DNA of 64,000 bases from Myxococcota bacterium. GTDB taxonomy: Bacteria > Myxococcota_A > Polyangia > HGW-17. The notes under the pieces are model-generated. The model saw only the letters and a program-made list of their open reading frames with translations. It searched no databases and was not told where the DNA came from. Below are positions 16,284 to 24,254 of this stretch, piece by piece. Numbering within the stretch: the stretch's first letter is position 1; every line of letters begins with the position of its first letter. Location of the stretch: contig JAHJMN010000199.1 of NCBI GenBank assembly GCA_018821305.1, positions 1 to 64,000 on the forward strand. The letters run 5' to 3'. The translations under genes were made by a program, and so were the position numbers.

Positions 16284-18314
16284 ATCTGCTATTTTTACCG
16301 GGGATGTACGCTGTATTGGGCTGGAGTTTCCCAATTGGCCGGATGAGCCGCGGCCCCAACAGTAGACGTAGCCGAGATCCGTGAGGGCGCAGGCGTGGCC
16401 GTTTCCGGCGGAAATCTGCGTTACACCGGAGAGGGTTGATATCAGATAAGGTGCTTCCTGCCGGGTTGTGGAACCGATTCCGAGTTGTCCTGATGAGTTT
16501 TTGCCCCAGCAGTAAGCCTCCTGAGTGACGGAAACGGCACAGGTGAAATTTTCACCGGAGGAAATATCATAAAATGAGCCTGAGGAAACTGCCGTTGAAA
16601 GATGGGAAACCGTATCAATGACGCCGATTCCCAATTGCCCATCAGCGTTGGAACCCATGCAGTAAGCCTGTCCGCATGCTTCTACCCAGCAGGAATGATT
16701 AAATCCCGTGGAAATGGACACTGCATTGTAGGTCGCACCGGAGATAATGTCTGTTGGAGAAGTAACATGGGTGTCGGTATCAAGTTGTCCACCGCGGGAA
16801 AGAGTGTTGGAACCCCAGCAGGCCACGGAACCGGAAGTTGAAAGTCCGCAGGTTGCGATGTTGCCAGCGGAAAATGAAATCAATCCGCTACTGTAAATGA
16901 CTTCAATGGGAGTTGCGCTCTGGGTGGGGTCATTGAGTCCTGTGCCCAGTTCGTAGTTGGTATTTGAACCCCAGCAGTAAGTTGATGTTGCGGTGTCGGC
17001 GCAGCAATGCGACGTGCCACAGGAAACGGACTCAAAAGTCGCACCACTTACGGAAGTGATTTGTTCTGGAGCTGTTGCCCCCGTTGCGCTGCCGTCAAGC
17101 CTCTGTCCCCAGCACCAGAGCTCTCCTGCTGTGTTTATGCTGCAGGTTGTAGCAGCACCGCAGGAAATGGATGCGAAACTACCGGAAAGGGTTTGAACAA
17201 CTGTCGCAGGGGATAATGAGCTGCTTGTATTGCCGATGCCGAGCTGGCCGATGTAGTTTAGACCCCAGCACCTGACCTGACCAAGTGAATCAAGGGCGCA
17301 GGTGTAGTCGTTCCCCGCATCAACCTGAACATAAATACGGTCGGAACAATTGCTGGTAATTAAATCTGAACAGTCTGGGCGACACGTAAGATTACCAGAT
17401 GAAAAACCGAAGTCAGCACATGTGAGGCCTTTCAGATCGGTTCCATCGCATGTTTCAACGGCCTGAGCAATATCATCCCCGCATCTTCCAGCAGTTTCAC
17501 ACTCGGTATAATCGGCATGACAACTATCACTGCAGAGAATTGAACCGCCGTAATATCCGAGTGATTCACAGGTGTCAGTGCCCTGATAAGTTGTGTCACA
17601 TTCTTCACCTTCGGCATTATCAACATTTCCGTCACCGCAAAACCCGCTGCAGCTTGTCGTGTTTACTGTGCATTGATCGGTGCAAAGTAGATCGCCGTGA
17701 TAAAATCCTTCAGTCTGACAAGTATACTCCCCGATTTGGAGTCCGTCGCATTCTTCGTGGGGGGCTTGGACAATGCCATCGCCGCAGGATGTCGTACACT
17801 CGGAATAATCGAAATCGCAACTTCCCGGGAGGCATCCCAGGGTTCCCTCGTAGAAGTTGAAATCGGTGCAACTGTGGCCTCCAAGGTTTGTACCGTCGCA
17901 CATTTCTCCCGTGTCGATAATGCCGTTTCCGCAATTTTCACGAAGACAGGCTGTTTTATCCAGCATACAGTCGGAGCCACAACTCAGCATGCCCCCGGTA
18001 TAATGGGAATCTTCGAGATCACTGCAGGAATGCACCGGCATAAGATCTCCATCACATTCTTCAAATAAATTCTGAATTGCACCATCACCGCAGGAGCCAC
18101 CACATTCGGAAGTATCCAGTTTGCAACTCGTATTGCAGCTAAGGGTGCCCTGGTGCAGCCCGAGAGATTGACAGGTTGCCCCGGCGAGGTTTGTCGAATC
18201 ACATTCCTCGGAAAGGTCAACTATACCGTCGCCGCAGGTGTCCAGTTCGCTGCCGGTATCGTCGCATGAACTTAAAATAAAAATAATTGAAATGAAAAAA
18301 GCCAGTGTTTTCAT
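16281..18314 (-). CDS. lipoprotein with myxo-type Cys repeats and a seven-blade RCC1 propeller
   Basis: The precursor has a lipoprotein signal ending 'FILSSC'. Six cysteine modules follow (about residues 25-315, 'CGDGIVDLSEECD', 'CGDGAIQNLFEECD' and so on), then seven RCC1-type repeats of about 50 residues ('AGNDYTCALDSLGQVRCWG', 'SGENFTCAVSVTQEAYCWG'). Seven repeats make a complete RCC1 beta-propeller, which normally binds proteins. It should stand on the cell surface as a stalk carrying a propeller. I use the ATG at 18314; a GTG at 18326 would add four residues, and neither has a well-spaced Shine-Dalgarno sequence. The ligand is unknown. Confidence 0.85.
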   Translation of the reverse strand: MKTLAFFISIIFILSSCDDTGSELDTCGDGIVDLSEECDSTNLAGATCQSLGLHQGTLSCNTSCKLDTSECGGSCGDGAIQNLFEECDGDLMPVHSCSDLEDSHYTGGMLSCGSDCMLDKTACLRENCGNGIIDTGEMCDGTNLGGHSCTDFNFYEGTLGCLPGSCDFDYSECTTSCGDGIVQAPHEECDGLQIGEYTCQTEGFYHGDLLCTDQCTVNTTSCSGFCGDGNVDNAEGEECDTTYQGTDTCESLGYYGGSILCSDSCHADYTECETAGRCGDDIAQAVETCDGTDLKGLTCADFGFSSGNLTCRPDCSDLITSNCSDRIYVQVDAGNDYTCALDSLGQVRCWGLNYIGQLGIGNTSSSLSPATVVQTLSGSFASISCGAATTCSINTAGELWCWGQRLDGSATGATAPEQITSVSGATFESVSCGTSHCCADTATSTYCWGSNTNYELGTGLNDPTQSATPIEVIYSSGLISFSAGNIATCGLSTSGSVACWGSNTLSRGGQLDTDTHVTSPTDIISGATYNAVSISTGFNHSCWVEACGQAYCMGSNADGQLGIGVIDTVSHLSTAVSSGSFYDISSGENFTCAVSVTQEAYCWGKNSSGQLGIGSTTRQEAPYLISTLSGVTQISAGNGHACALTDLGYVYCWGRGSSGQLGNSSPIQRTSPVKIAD

Positions 18315-18479
18315 GATTTTGATCACGCCTTGTTATAAGTCTTAGTATAATATTACAAAAATCGAAAAAATCACGGTTTTTTTTAAAAAATTTCCATGTG
18401 CACCGCTGTATTTGACTGCTACTAAAATAAATGATCGCAATAAAGCGGGATTATACCGCTCACGGAGTAATCCGATAGT

Positions 18480-18521
18480 GAGTCGTTTTAAAGAAATGCT
18501 ACAGGAAAGAGTCCATGATTT
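18480..18521 (+). repeat. about 42-bp direct repeat, copy 1
   Basis: GAGTCGTTTTAAAGAAATGC continuing TACAGGAAAGAGTCCATGAT is repeated at 18973-19014 with about five differences. Copy 1 is followed closely by the 18531 repeat and copy 2 by a 'CTGCTACTG...TTTTTTAACAGGGAC' block also found at 15800, so the repeats occur as shuffled composites. Confidence 0.7.
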
Positions 18522-18530
18522 TCCTGTTTG

Positions 18531-18583
18531 CCTGAAATTATTATACAAGATTGTATTTATTGACTAATTTACTCGGAAGTTGA
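18531..18583. repeat. dispersed direct repeat, copy 2
   Basis: This is the second copy of the repeat at 16211-16283. It is truncated after GGAAGTTGACT and lacks the terminal part with the CTA triplet. The word ATACAA-GA-TTGTAT inside it is a perfect small palindrome. Confidence 0.8.
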
Positions 18584-18621
18584 CTAAAAAGAAGCGTCAT
18601 GCGTTCGCAAGAACGCCTGTA

Positions 18622-18689
18622 ATTAGTTCGTGTCCGGAAATTCGCTTCGCGAAGAATTTTATTAAAAATTCTATCCGGCCACTAGTAAT
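18622..18689 (+). repeat. palindromic element, first subtype
   Basis: The block opens 'ATTAGTTCGTGTCCGG' and closes 'CCGGCCACTAGTAAT'. Inside are two hairpins, TTCGC-TTC-GCGAA and AGAATTTT-ATTA-AAAATTCT. The second corresponds to AGGATTTT-ATTA-AAAATCCT of the element at 40626, with changes that keep the pairing. Confidence 0.75.
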
Positions 18690-18707
18690 ATTTTCAACAC
18701 CTTGCGG

Positions 18708-18766
18708 TTACTGTCCTGAGCAAAAAATCGGCGAAAAATTTGATTTCCCGTATTTCAGGACAGTAA
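18708..18766. repeat. palindromic element with 12-bp perfect arms
   Basis: TTACTGTCCTGA at 18708-18719 and TCAGGACAGTAA at 18755-18766 are exact reverse complements, enclosing 35 nt. The GTCCTGA core is shared with the other elements of the family. It lies 18 nt after the element at 18622. Confidence 0.7.
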
Positions 18767-18774
18767 TTAATTAG

Positions 18775-18908
18775 CCCGGAGCTTCAGCTCCGGGACAAGG
18801 CGCTATAATCCCTACCCTTTGCCCCTTTTACTGCGCCGCCGACGGCGGCGCAGTAAAAGGGGCAAAGGGTGTCGAGCGTTTTCTCGCAATCCCAGGGTTG
18901 AAACCCTG
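18775..18908. repeat. cluster of REP-like hairpins including a 57-bp perfect palindrome
   Basis: Three perfect structures lie in series. CCCGGAGCT-TC-AGCTCCGGG is at 18775-18794. A palindrome at 18814-18870 has 28-bp arms around a single A, arms beginning ACCCTTTGCCCC and ending ACTGCGCCGCCG. CAGGGTT-GA-AACCCTG is at 18893-18908. The word GCGCTAT occurs in the segments that join them. Such closely spaced hairpins are usual for REP/BIME-type sequences. None has a T-run. Confidence 0.75.
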
Positions 18909-18972
18909 CGCTATCCAAAGGCGTTCTACGAACGCGGAGGTTCCGATGTTTTGTAATTACACATTACACAAA

Positions 18973-19014
18973 TGAGTCGTTTATAAGAAATGCCACAGGA
19001 AAGAGTCCCTGATT
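18973..19014 (+). repeat. about 42-bp direct repeat, copy 2
   Basis: GAGTCGTTTATAAGAAATGC continuing CACAGGAAAGAGTCCCTGAT is the second copy of 18480-18521. The block after it (about 19024-19067) matches 15800-15842, sharing 'CCTGAAATTTTTTAACAGGG'. Confidence 0.7.
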
Positions 19015-19270
19015 GTCCTGTTGCTGCTACTGATTTCCTGATTTCCTGAAATTTTTTAACAGGGACACGGGGAGTCAGAAACAGGGCAGAATCAGGATGC
19101 AGGGTCTTGTTGCAGAAAGCTTATTTGCAAATCCCGAATTGAAAGCAATCCTGATCGCATACGAAAGCGATCTTGATCGCATACGAAAGCGATCTTGATG
19201 CCACAAAAACATTTACCTTCAAAGTAAACGCCCTGCTCCTGACCCCTGTTTTTCTGAATTCCTGACTGAC

Positions 19271-19344
19271 TGTAATTATTATACAAGATTGTATTTATTG
19301 ACTAATTTACTCGGAAGTTCACTATCCGATCAGCAAACGGTCTA
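19271..19344. repeat. dispersed direct repeat, copy 3 (abuts the ubiX stop)
   Basis: The copy runs from TGTAATTATTATACAAGATT to GTTCACTATCCGATCAG and then AAACGGTCTA. Its last three bases are the reverse-strand TAG stop of ubiX, the same arrangement as copy 1 at the RCC1 gene. Confidence 0.8.
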
Positions 19345-19902
19345 GCCCCAGTGGAATAGATCGGGAACTTCAATTCCGAGGTATTTTAATGCTCTACCGG
19401 CGGTTTCCGAGGCAAGATCGTCAATGGATGATGGTTTTGAGTAAAACTGTGGAGATGCGGGCATGATTACTGCTCCGCTGCGGGATAGAAGAGCAAGATT
19501 TTCCAGATGAATAGCGTCGAGAGGTGTTTCCCGGATCAATAAAACGAGGGGGAGTTTTTCTTTCAGGGCCACCTGTGCGACCCTCAATGACAGGTTGTTT
19601 GCCAATCCGGCGGCAATGCTCATAGCTGATGAAAGGCTGCACGGAATTATGGCGGCCCCTGCCAGCGGGAAACTCCCGGAAGCAACCGAAGACGCCATGT
19701 CATCGTAATCATGCAGATATTCAACATCAGAAAGCATTTCGTCCAGAGCCGCCTGTCCCAGTTCGTGAAGGAAAATCTTTCTACCGGCTGGGGAAATTGT
19801 TATGTGCAGTTTTACGTCGCTGCAGGATTTCAAAAAAGCTGCAGCTTTGGAGGCGTAGATGCTCCCGCTTGCACCGGAAACGGCTAAAAATATGTGTTTC
19901 AT
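19342..19902 (-). CDS. ubiX: flavin prenyltransferase UbiX
   Basis: This 186-residue protein has the UbiX/Pad1 pattern throughout: N-terminal FMN site 'LAVSGASGSIYASKAAAFL', 'AAIIPCSLSSAMSIAAGLAN', 'LVLLIRETPLDAIHLENL', and 'AVIMPASPQFYSKP'. The enzyme prenylates FMN to the cofactor used by UbiD-family decarboxylases. No ubiD gene is in the window, so the partner is elsewhere. The ATG is 2 nt from the end of the disordered-protein gene. Its TAG stop lies in a dispersed repeat. Confidence 0.92.
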   Translation of the reverse strand: MKHIFLAVSGASGSIYASKAAAFLKSCSDVKLHITISPAGRKIFLHELGQAALDEMLSDVEYLHDYDDMASSVASGSFPLAGAAIIPCSLSSAMSIAAGLANNLSLRVAQVALKEKLPLVLLIRETPLDAIHLENLALLSRSGAVIMPASPQFYSKPSSIDDLASETAGRALKYLGIEVPDLFHWG

Positions 19903-19903
19903 T

Positions 19904-21571
19904 TTATCTCCGGCGGCGACGACCGGACTGACCGGATGTCCCGGATGGTGCAGGAGTGCGTGGTTTGGGGGGATCTGTTTTCCCGTTGGAGATGAAAATC
20001 TTTTTCAGGGAGTCAAAGAAACCGGCTTTTTTAGGATTTTCCGTTTCAATCTGGCTGATAATTTCTTCAAGACCGGAGTAATCAGTGTCACCGGCAAGAT
20101 CTGCGTCGAAAAAGTCTTCTTCTATTTTTGAGAAATCCTTCGCCGGTAAATCATGTGTATTTTTAATTGGTGATACTGTATTGAAATTGGAAGATACAAG
20201 ACGCTGTTCAAGGGGGGTAGCAGCTACGGATGAGTTGTCAGACCCTGTTTCCCTTTCGGAAGAGGACAGGGTGGATTGTTCTTCGGGGATTTTTGCTTCT
20301 ACAGTACCGGCCGCTGGCTCTTTTTGTGTTGCAGCTGCAACTGCAGTGCTTTTTTCCGGTTCAGAAGCGGGTTTTGCAGAGACGACAGCAGTGCTTTTTT
20401 CCGGTTCGGAAGCGGGTTTAACCGCAGGTTCCGTCGCCGATTTGATAACTTCAGATGCCGGTTTTATATCTGATACAGCTTGATGCTGGCGGTTTTTGCG
20501 ATTTCTACGACTTCGTTTTTCAGCTCTTTTAGACCCAGACATATCTTTTTCAGTTTCTTCGGATTGGGTATTTTCTGCAACTGAAGGTGCAGGTTCAGAT
20601 TTTTCAGGAACTGGAGCAGGAAGCACTTCAATGTCAGGTTCCACAATTATTGAACCGGTAGTAACTTCGATTTCAATTTTATCAGGAACCGCTTTTACTT
20701 TTGGCTCATCGACTTTATCAGGAACCGCTTGTGCTTTTGGCTCATCGTTTGACCATTTTGCGCTCTGTGTATTTTCGTCGGTTTTGTCCGGTAGAGGGTG
20801 ATCTGTGAGCACAAATGGAGACGGATGGCTGTTGATAAGTTGTTTGAGGGAATCCTTCAGTTTGCGACGTTTTTCTTCATCAGACCGAAGTTGATTCTGA
20901 ATGTTGTTGTCTGGAGGAATGTCTGTTTCATCCGCAATAATCGCCATGGGCGTAGTCGTTTTAATAGGTTCCTTTTTTTCAGATTCGGCATCGGGATCAA
21001 AGCATTTATCAGTACTTATGACGATTTCACCGGATTTCATGCGTTGTTCCGGAGGCGCATCGTCGACGATGATACCCGAAACCCCGGAGTTTTCCGGTTT
21101 CTTGGTGTGTCGCTTTTTAGGGGCTTCCTGTTTTTTAGCGTTTTCGATTTCCTTGAGGATTGCATCACCAATTACTGCTGGACTTGAAGCCCGGGGCTCA
21201 GAACGAAGATGCCCGGGAACGGGGGTTGCATCCTCACTGCCGATTTTGGGTTTGGCTACGGGAGGTTGCGTGAGGGGTTTGGATTCATCGATGACATCGT
21301 CACCGGAAATCTCTATTTTTGCCGTGGTGTTAAACGACACCATAAGGGGCGATTTGGGATCAATATTTATTTCGCCACTGGTGATTCCAATGGCACTGCC
21401 GCTGAGTTCAGTGTTTTCTTCTTCGGAGAATTTTTTATCGGGGATTGAATTCATTTCGCCAGAAATTTCGCCGGATGTAAATGACACTTCCAGAGCAGAA
21501 ACTTCAGTTATGTTTTCAGTAGATATTTCTTCTGACCTTGTTGTCCTTTTTTTTCTGCGTTTTCTGGCCAA
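19904..21571 (-). CDS. large disordered, low-complexity protein of unknown function
   Basis: The protein (about 555 residues) has no recognisable folded domain. It is basic at both ends ('ARKRRKKRTTR' and a final Arg run) and otherwise rich in Glu, Pro, Ser and Lys. A duplicated 'VKPASEPEKSTAV' and the short motif [ST]SGEI ('FTSGEISGEMN', 'ITSGEINID', 'MKSGEIVIS') recur. The last folded-looking segment is 'DYSGLEEIISQIE...FFDSLKKIFISNGK' near the end. I start at TTG 21571, since GGAGG lies 8 nt before it and only 2 nt before the TTG at 21577. There is no signal peptide, so it is probably cytoplasmic and may bind nucleic acid or act as a scaffold. The role is unknown. Confidence 0.6.
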   Translation of the reverse strand: MARKRRKKRTTRSEEISTENITEVSALEVSFTSGEISGEMNSIPDKKFSEEENTELSGSAIGITSGEINIDPKSPLMVSFNTTAKIEISGDDVIDESKPLTQPPVAKPKIGSEDATPVPGHLRSEPRASSPAVIGDAILKEIENAKKQEAPKKRHTKKPENSGVSGIIVDDAPPEQRMKSGEIVISTDKCFDPDAESEKKEPIKTTTPMAIIADETDIPPDNNIQNQLRSDEEKRRKLKDSLKQLINSHPSPFVLTDHPLPDKTDENTQSAKWSNDEPKAQAVPDKVDEPKVKAVPDKIEIEVTTGSIIVEPDIEVLPAPVPEKSEPAPSVAENTQSEETEKDMSGSKRAEKRSRRNRKNRQHQAVSDIKPASEVIKSATEPAVKPASEPEKSTAVVSAKPASEPEKSTAVAAATQKEPAAGTVEAKIPEEQSTLSSSERETGSDNSSVAATPLEQRLVSSNFNTVSPIKNTHDLPAKDFSKIEEDFFDADLAGDTDYSGLEEIISQIETENPKKAGFFDSLKKIFISNGKTDPPKPRTPAPSGTSGQSGRRRRR

Positions 21572-21577
21572 AAACAA

Positions 21578-21812
21578 TCCCTCCCGTGGGGCTGATAATT
21601 TAGAGCGAGTTCGGTTTAAAAAAGCGAAAAGGAATTACGTATGCTTAAAATCAATTTTTTTCAAAATTCGACGCAACAATAAAAACCGAAAACGGTCTAG
21701 AAGTTTATACTATAATTTGTGAACTGAAAAAAGCACTGTTTTTCTTTATTTACCTTGAGTTTTTTCAATGATTGTTAAGTTTATGTTTATAATATGAAAA
21801 AAGCGTTGTTTT
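21578..21812. other. AT-rich gap with a duplicated poly-A/poly-T word
   Basis: GAAAAAAGCACTGTTTTTCT (near 21726) and GAAAAAAGCGTTGTTTTTTA (near 21795) are near-repeats between the aminotransferase and disordered-protein genes. Read on the minus strand, the second could form a very AT-rich hairpin after the aminotransferase gene, but it lacks the GC stem of an intrinsic terminator. No gene was seen. Confidence 0.35.
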
Positions 21813-22997
21813 TTATTGTTTGAAAGAGTTTATTGCCCGATCAAAGCCTTCAAGGGATCTTAAAATTGTATCTTTTTCAACACAATACGAAATGCGGAAG
21901 TAGCCTCCAAGACCAAATCCCTGACCGGGAACCGCAAGAATTCTCTCTTTCATGAGGGTCTGGATGAATTCAACATCGTCTCCCCCGGGGGCTTTGGGGA
22001 AAAGATAGAAGGCACCATCGGGTTTGACGACTTCGTAGCCGGATTTACATAGTCCATCGCAGAAAATATTACGTTTTTCCTCGTAAGAAGCAATGTTGAC
22101 TGATTCATTTTGAAGTTTGCCCACGACTCTCTGCATTACCGCCGGAGCATTTACATAGCCCAAAGTTCGATTACAAAAAACCATGGCATCGAAAAGTTCC
22201 CGGGCATTTTGAGTTCGCGGAGAAATGATAGCGTAACCTATGCGTTCCCCCGGAAGTCCAAGGTCTTTTGAGTGACTTGTGCAGAAAATAACATCATCAA
22301 AAATATCGAGGGTTTTGGGGGCGGTTTTTCCATCATAGAGGATTTTGCGATAGGGCTCATCGCTGATTACGTATACGGTATTTCCTGTGCGCTTTTTAAA
22401 TGACTGAAGAATCTCGTTGATATTGCGCAATATTTCTGCAGAATAAATAACCCCTGTGGGATTATTAGGCGTATTAATTATAATAGCTTTTGTATTTTTG
22501 CTAAGTGCACCAGCTATAACTTCCGGAATCGGGGCGAAGTTAGCGTCGGTAGGAATATTGATGAACTTACCACCATGATTTTCGATGTAAAATCTGTATT
22601 CAGGGAAGTACGGGGTAAGGCACAGAACCTCGCTGCCGGGATCCAGAATTGATTTCAAAGTAATATTGAGACCTCCGGCGGCACCGACGGTCATGATAAC
22701 ATTTTCCAGGGAGATTTCGAAACTGAGACCATCTGATGCGGACTTAGCGATGAGATCCCTTGTTTCAGGATAACCGGCATTACTCATATATCTGTGAGCT
22801 GCAGGATTTCGTTCCGCAACGGTATTTCGAAGGGTTTCAAAAAACAATGCTGGAGGCGGTTCTGATGGATTTCCCAGTGTGAAATCAAAAACATTTTCCC
22901 GGCCATGTACTTTCGCCAATTCGTTTCCGGCTTCAAACATTCGCCGGATCCAGGATGAGTTTTTCATTGCCTGTTCAATATATTTGCTTATGGTCAT
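21813..22997 (-). CDS. PLP-dependent class I aminotransferase
   Basis: This 394-residue fold-type I aminotransferase has 'FDFTLGNPSEPPP', the 'INTPNNPTGVIYS' substrate and PLP region, 'VYVISDEPYRKILYDG', and the PLP lysine in 'CTSHSKDLGLPGERIGYAI'. Arg in 'GYFRISYCVE' near the end should bind the substrate carboxylate. The start at 22997 (MTISKYIEQ) is chosen because AAGGA stands 5 nt before it. A start 44 codons upstream would code an atypical extension. An aspartate or similar aminotransferase is the safest call. dapF lies two genes upstream, so a role in diaminopimelate synthesis is possible but not shown. Confidence 0.85.
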   Translation of the reverse strand: MTISKYIEQAMKNSSWIRRMFEAGNELAKVHGRENVFDFTLGNPSEPPPALFFETLRNTVAERNPAAHRYMSNAGYPETRDLIAKSASDGLSFEISLENVIMTVGAAGGLNITLKSILDPGSEVLCLTPYFPEYRFYIENHGGKFINIPTDANFAPIPEVIAGALSKNTKAIIINTPNNPTGVIYSAEILRNINEILQSFKKRTGNTVYVISDEPYRKILYDGKTAPKTLDIFDDVIFCTSHSKDLGLPGERIGYAIISPRTQNARELFDAMVFCNRTLGYVNAPAVMQRVVGKLQNESVNIASYEEKRNIFCDGLCKSGYEVVKPDGAFYLFPKAPGGDDVEFIQTLMKERILAVPGQGFGLGGYFRISYCVEKDTILRSLEGFDRAINSFKQ

Positions 22998-23065
22998 GAC
23001 AATCCTTCTCCTGTTCAAGATCACTATCGGAAGTCCAGAATCGAAAACAATCCCAAATATAACAC

Positions 23066-23093
23066 TCCGAAACCACTCTGGACCGCTTTCGGA
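23066..23093. promoter_or_regulatory. inverted repeat in the aminotransferase leader
   Basis: TCCGAAA (23066-23072) and TTTCGGA (23087-23093) are 7-bp reverse complements separated by 14 nt, about 70 nt upstream of the aminotransferase start. It could be an operator or a leader hairpin. The related word ACTCCGAAAGAGGTCTGGA occurs at 23165. The rest of 22998-23274 shows nothing I can name. Confidence 0.3.
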
Positions 23094-23274
23094 ATAAAAG
23101 GATCGAAACAAAATTATGGTGAGTGTCAAATTGAACGATATTTCAGAAATTCAACACAATCGTATTACTCCGAAAGAGGTCTGGATCGTGCATAACACAA
23201 AGCGAGTCGACAATTCCAGTGAAAAAATGCTCGAATATTAGACTGCTTTCAGAAACGAAGAATTTACAGAGTTG

Positions 23275-24225
23275 TTAAAACAGAGTGGATTTTACTTCCA
23301 TTGCGAAATTGAACTGATCCTTGCAGCGAGCGAGATTATGATGGCCGCGGGTAGGGAATGAATTTTCATCCCAGCCGAAATAGCTTTCGTTCAGAGAATC
23401 AGCGCAGAAACGGCTGGCCAGTTCAAGGGTTATTCTCATTATTGAAAATGGCGCATTCAGGTCGAGCACAGGGAAATTTGGTGTTCTTGCACTGTTGTAC
23501 CCGGAAATAAACCGACCGAAGGCTGCGACATCAAACTTCCCATTGGAGTTACTAAAAGCCCTGAGAGCATCACCGCATTCGCCATCAAAGTCATGATGTC
23601 CGCAGGTATCAAGGTCAATCAGCGTGATGCCGGCATCGGATACAAGAAAGTTTTCCGGTTTGGGATCGCCATGCAGGACATACTTTGTATCATCTGTGGG
23701 CATAAAGGGAAGAATTTCCTGCTTAATAAGCTCTGCCATTTCCCGGGCCTCCGGGTACAACTTGTGGTCTTTATGGGTTTCCACGGCGAGATGCATATTT
23801 TCAAGATGACGGTAAGTATCATGGATTACGCGAATATTTTCAAAATTGTGTGGGAAATCCACGAGGGCTCCATGAAAACGTGCCAGATGCTCACCACATT
23901 CAAATGCCATTTTCTCCGTAGGAAAAGAACCGTCCAGAAACTCGATGACCCGAAACGAGTGACCGTCCAGCATGCAGTAAGAATTTCCGCCTTTTTCAGG
24001 AATTACCTTGAAGCAGCGAAGTCCTTTAGAGGCCAGATGGGAGGTGATGCGCATGACGTCATTTGACACCTGCGGTTTAAAAATTGGGCTTACCAGTTGA
24101 ATAACGTATTTAGTGCCGTCGTTTTCCGCAAGCCATGTGGAGTTTATGAGCCCTCCCGTGAGTTTACGGCATTCAGAGCCCTGAAGAAACGGATAAAATT
24201 TACTAAGACTTTCAATGTATTTCAT
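23275..24225 (-). CDS. APH-fold phosphotransferase (aminoglycoside phosphotransferase/ThrB-II/NahK-like)
   Basis: This 316-residue protein has an APH-type kinase fold. A nucleotide loop comes first ('KLTGGLINSTWLAENDGTKY'), then the catalytic loop 'YVLHGDPKPENFLV' with HGDxxxxN, and the metal-binding 'ITLIDLDTCGHHDFDGECGD'. The order and length match small-molecule kinases of the homoserine kinase II / N-acetylhexosamine kinase branch better than resistance enzymes. It is 30 nt downstream of dapF on the same strand and 277 nt upstream of the aminotransferase gene. The substrate is unknown. Confidence 0.75.
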   Translation of the reverse strand: MKYIESLSKFYPFLQGSECRKLTGGLINSTWLAENDGTKYVIQLVSPIFKPQVSNDVMRITSHLASKGLRCFKVIPEKGGNSYCMLDGHSFRVIEFLDGSFPTEKMAFECGEHLARFHGALVDFPHNFENIRVIHDTYRHLENMHLAVETHKDHKLYPEAREMAELIKQEILPFMPTDDTKYVLHGDPKPENFLVSDAGITLIDLDTCGHHDFDGECGDALRAFSNSNGKFDVAAFGRFISGYNSARTPNFPVLDLNAPFSIMRITLELASRFCADSLNESYFGWDENSFPTRGHHNLARCKDQFNFAMEVKSTLF

Positions 24226-24254
24226 AAATCACAGAACACGAAATTTCTTCGGTT

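Larger units (their letters stand above)
18327..19341. other. 1-kb intergenic island with repeats and long palindromes
   Basis: No gene is supported. The island contains two copies of a roughly 42-bp direct repeat, two copies of the repeat also found at 16211, two elements of the palindromic family (18622-18689 and 18708-18766), several short perfect hairpins (for example GCGTTC-GCAA-GAACGC at 18601-18616) and a 57-bp perfect palindrome. GATCGCATACGAAAGCGATC words are also repeated near 19155-19200. Confidence 0.7.

Noticed and set aside
18775-18908. Intrinsic terminators
   Set aside because: The hairpins are strong but none is followed by a T-run on either strand.
18700-19000. tRNA or other structured RNA gene
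   Set aside because: No cloverleaf with a GTTCRANNC arm or CCA end could be found; the hairpins are simple palindromes.
15256-19344. Integron cassette array (repeats placed after stop codons as attC sites)
   Set aside because: No GTTRRRY core sites or integrase gene are visible, genes point in different directions, and the repeats are not of attC form.
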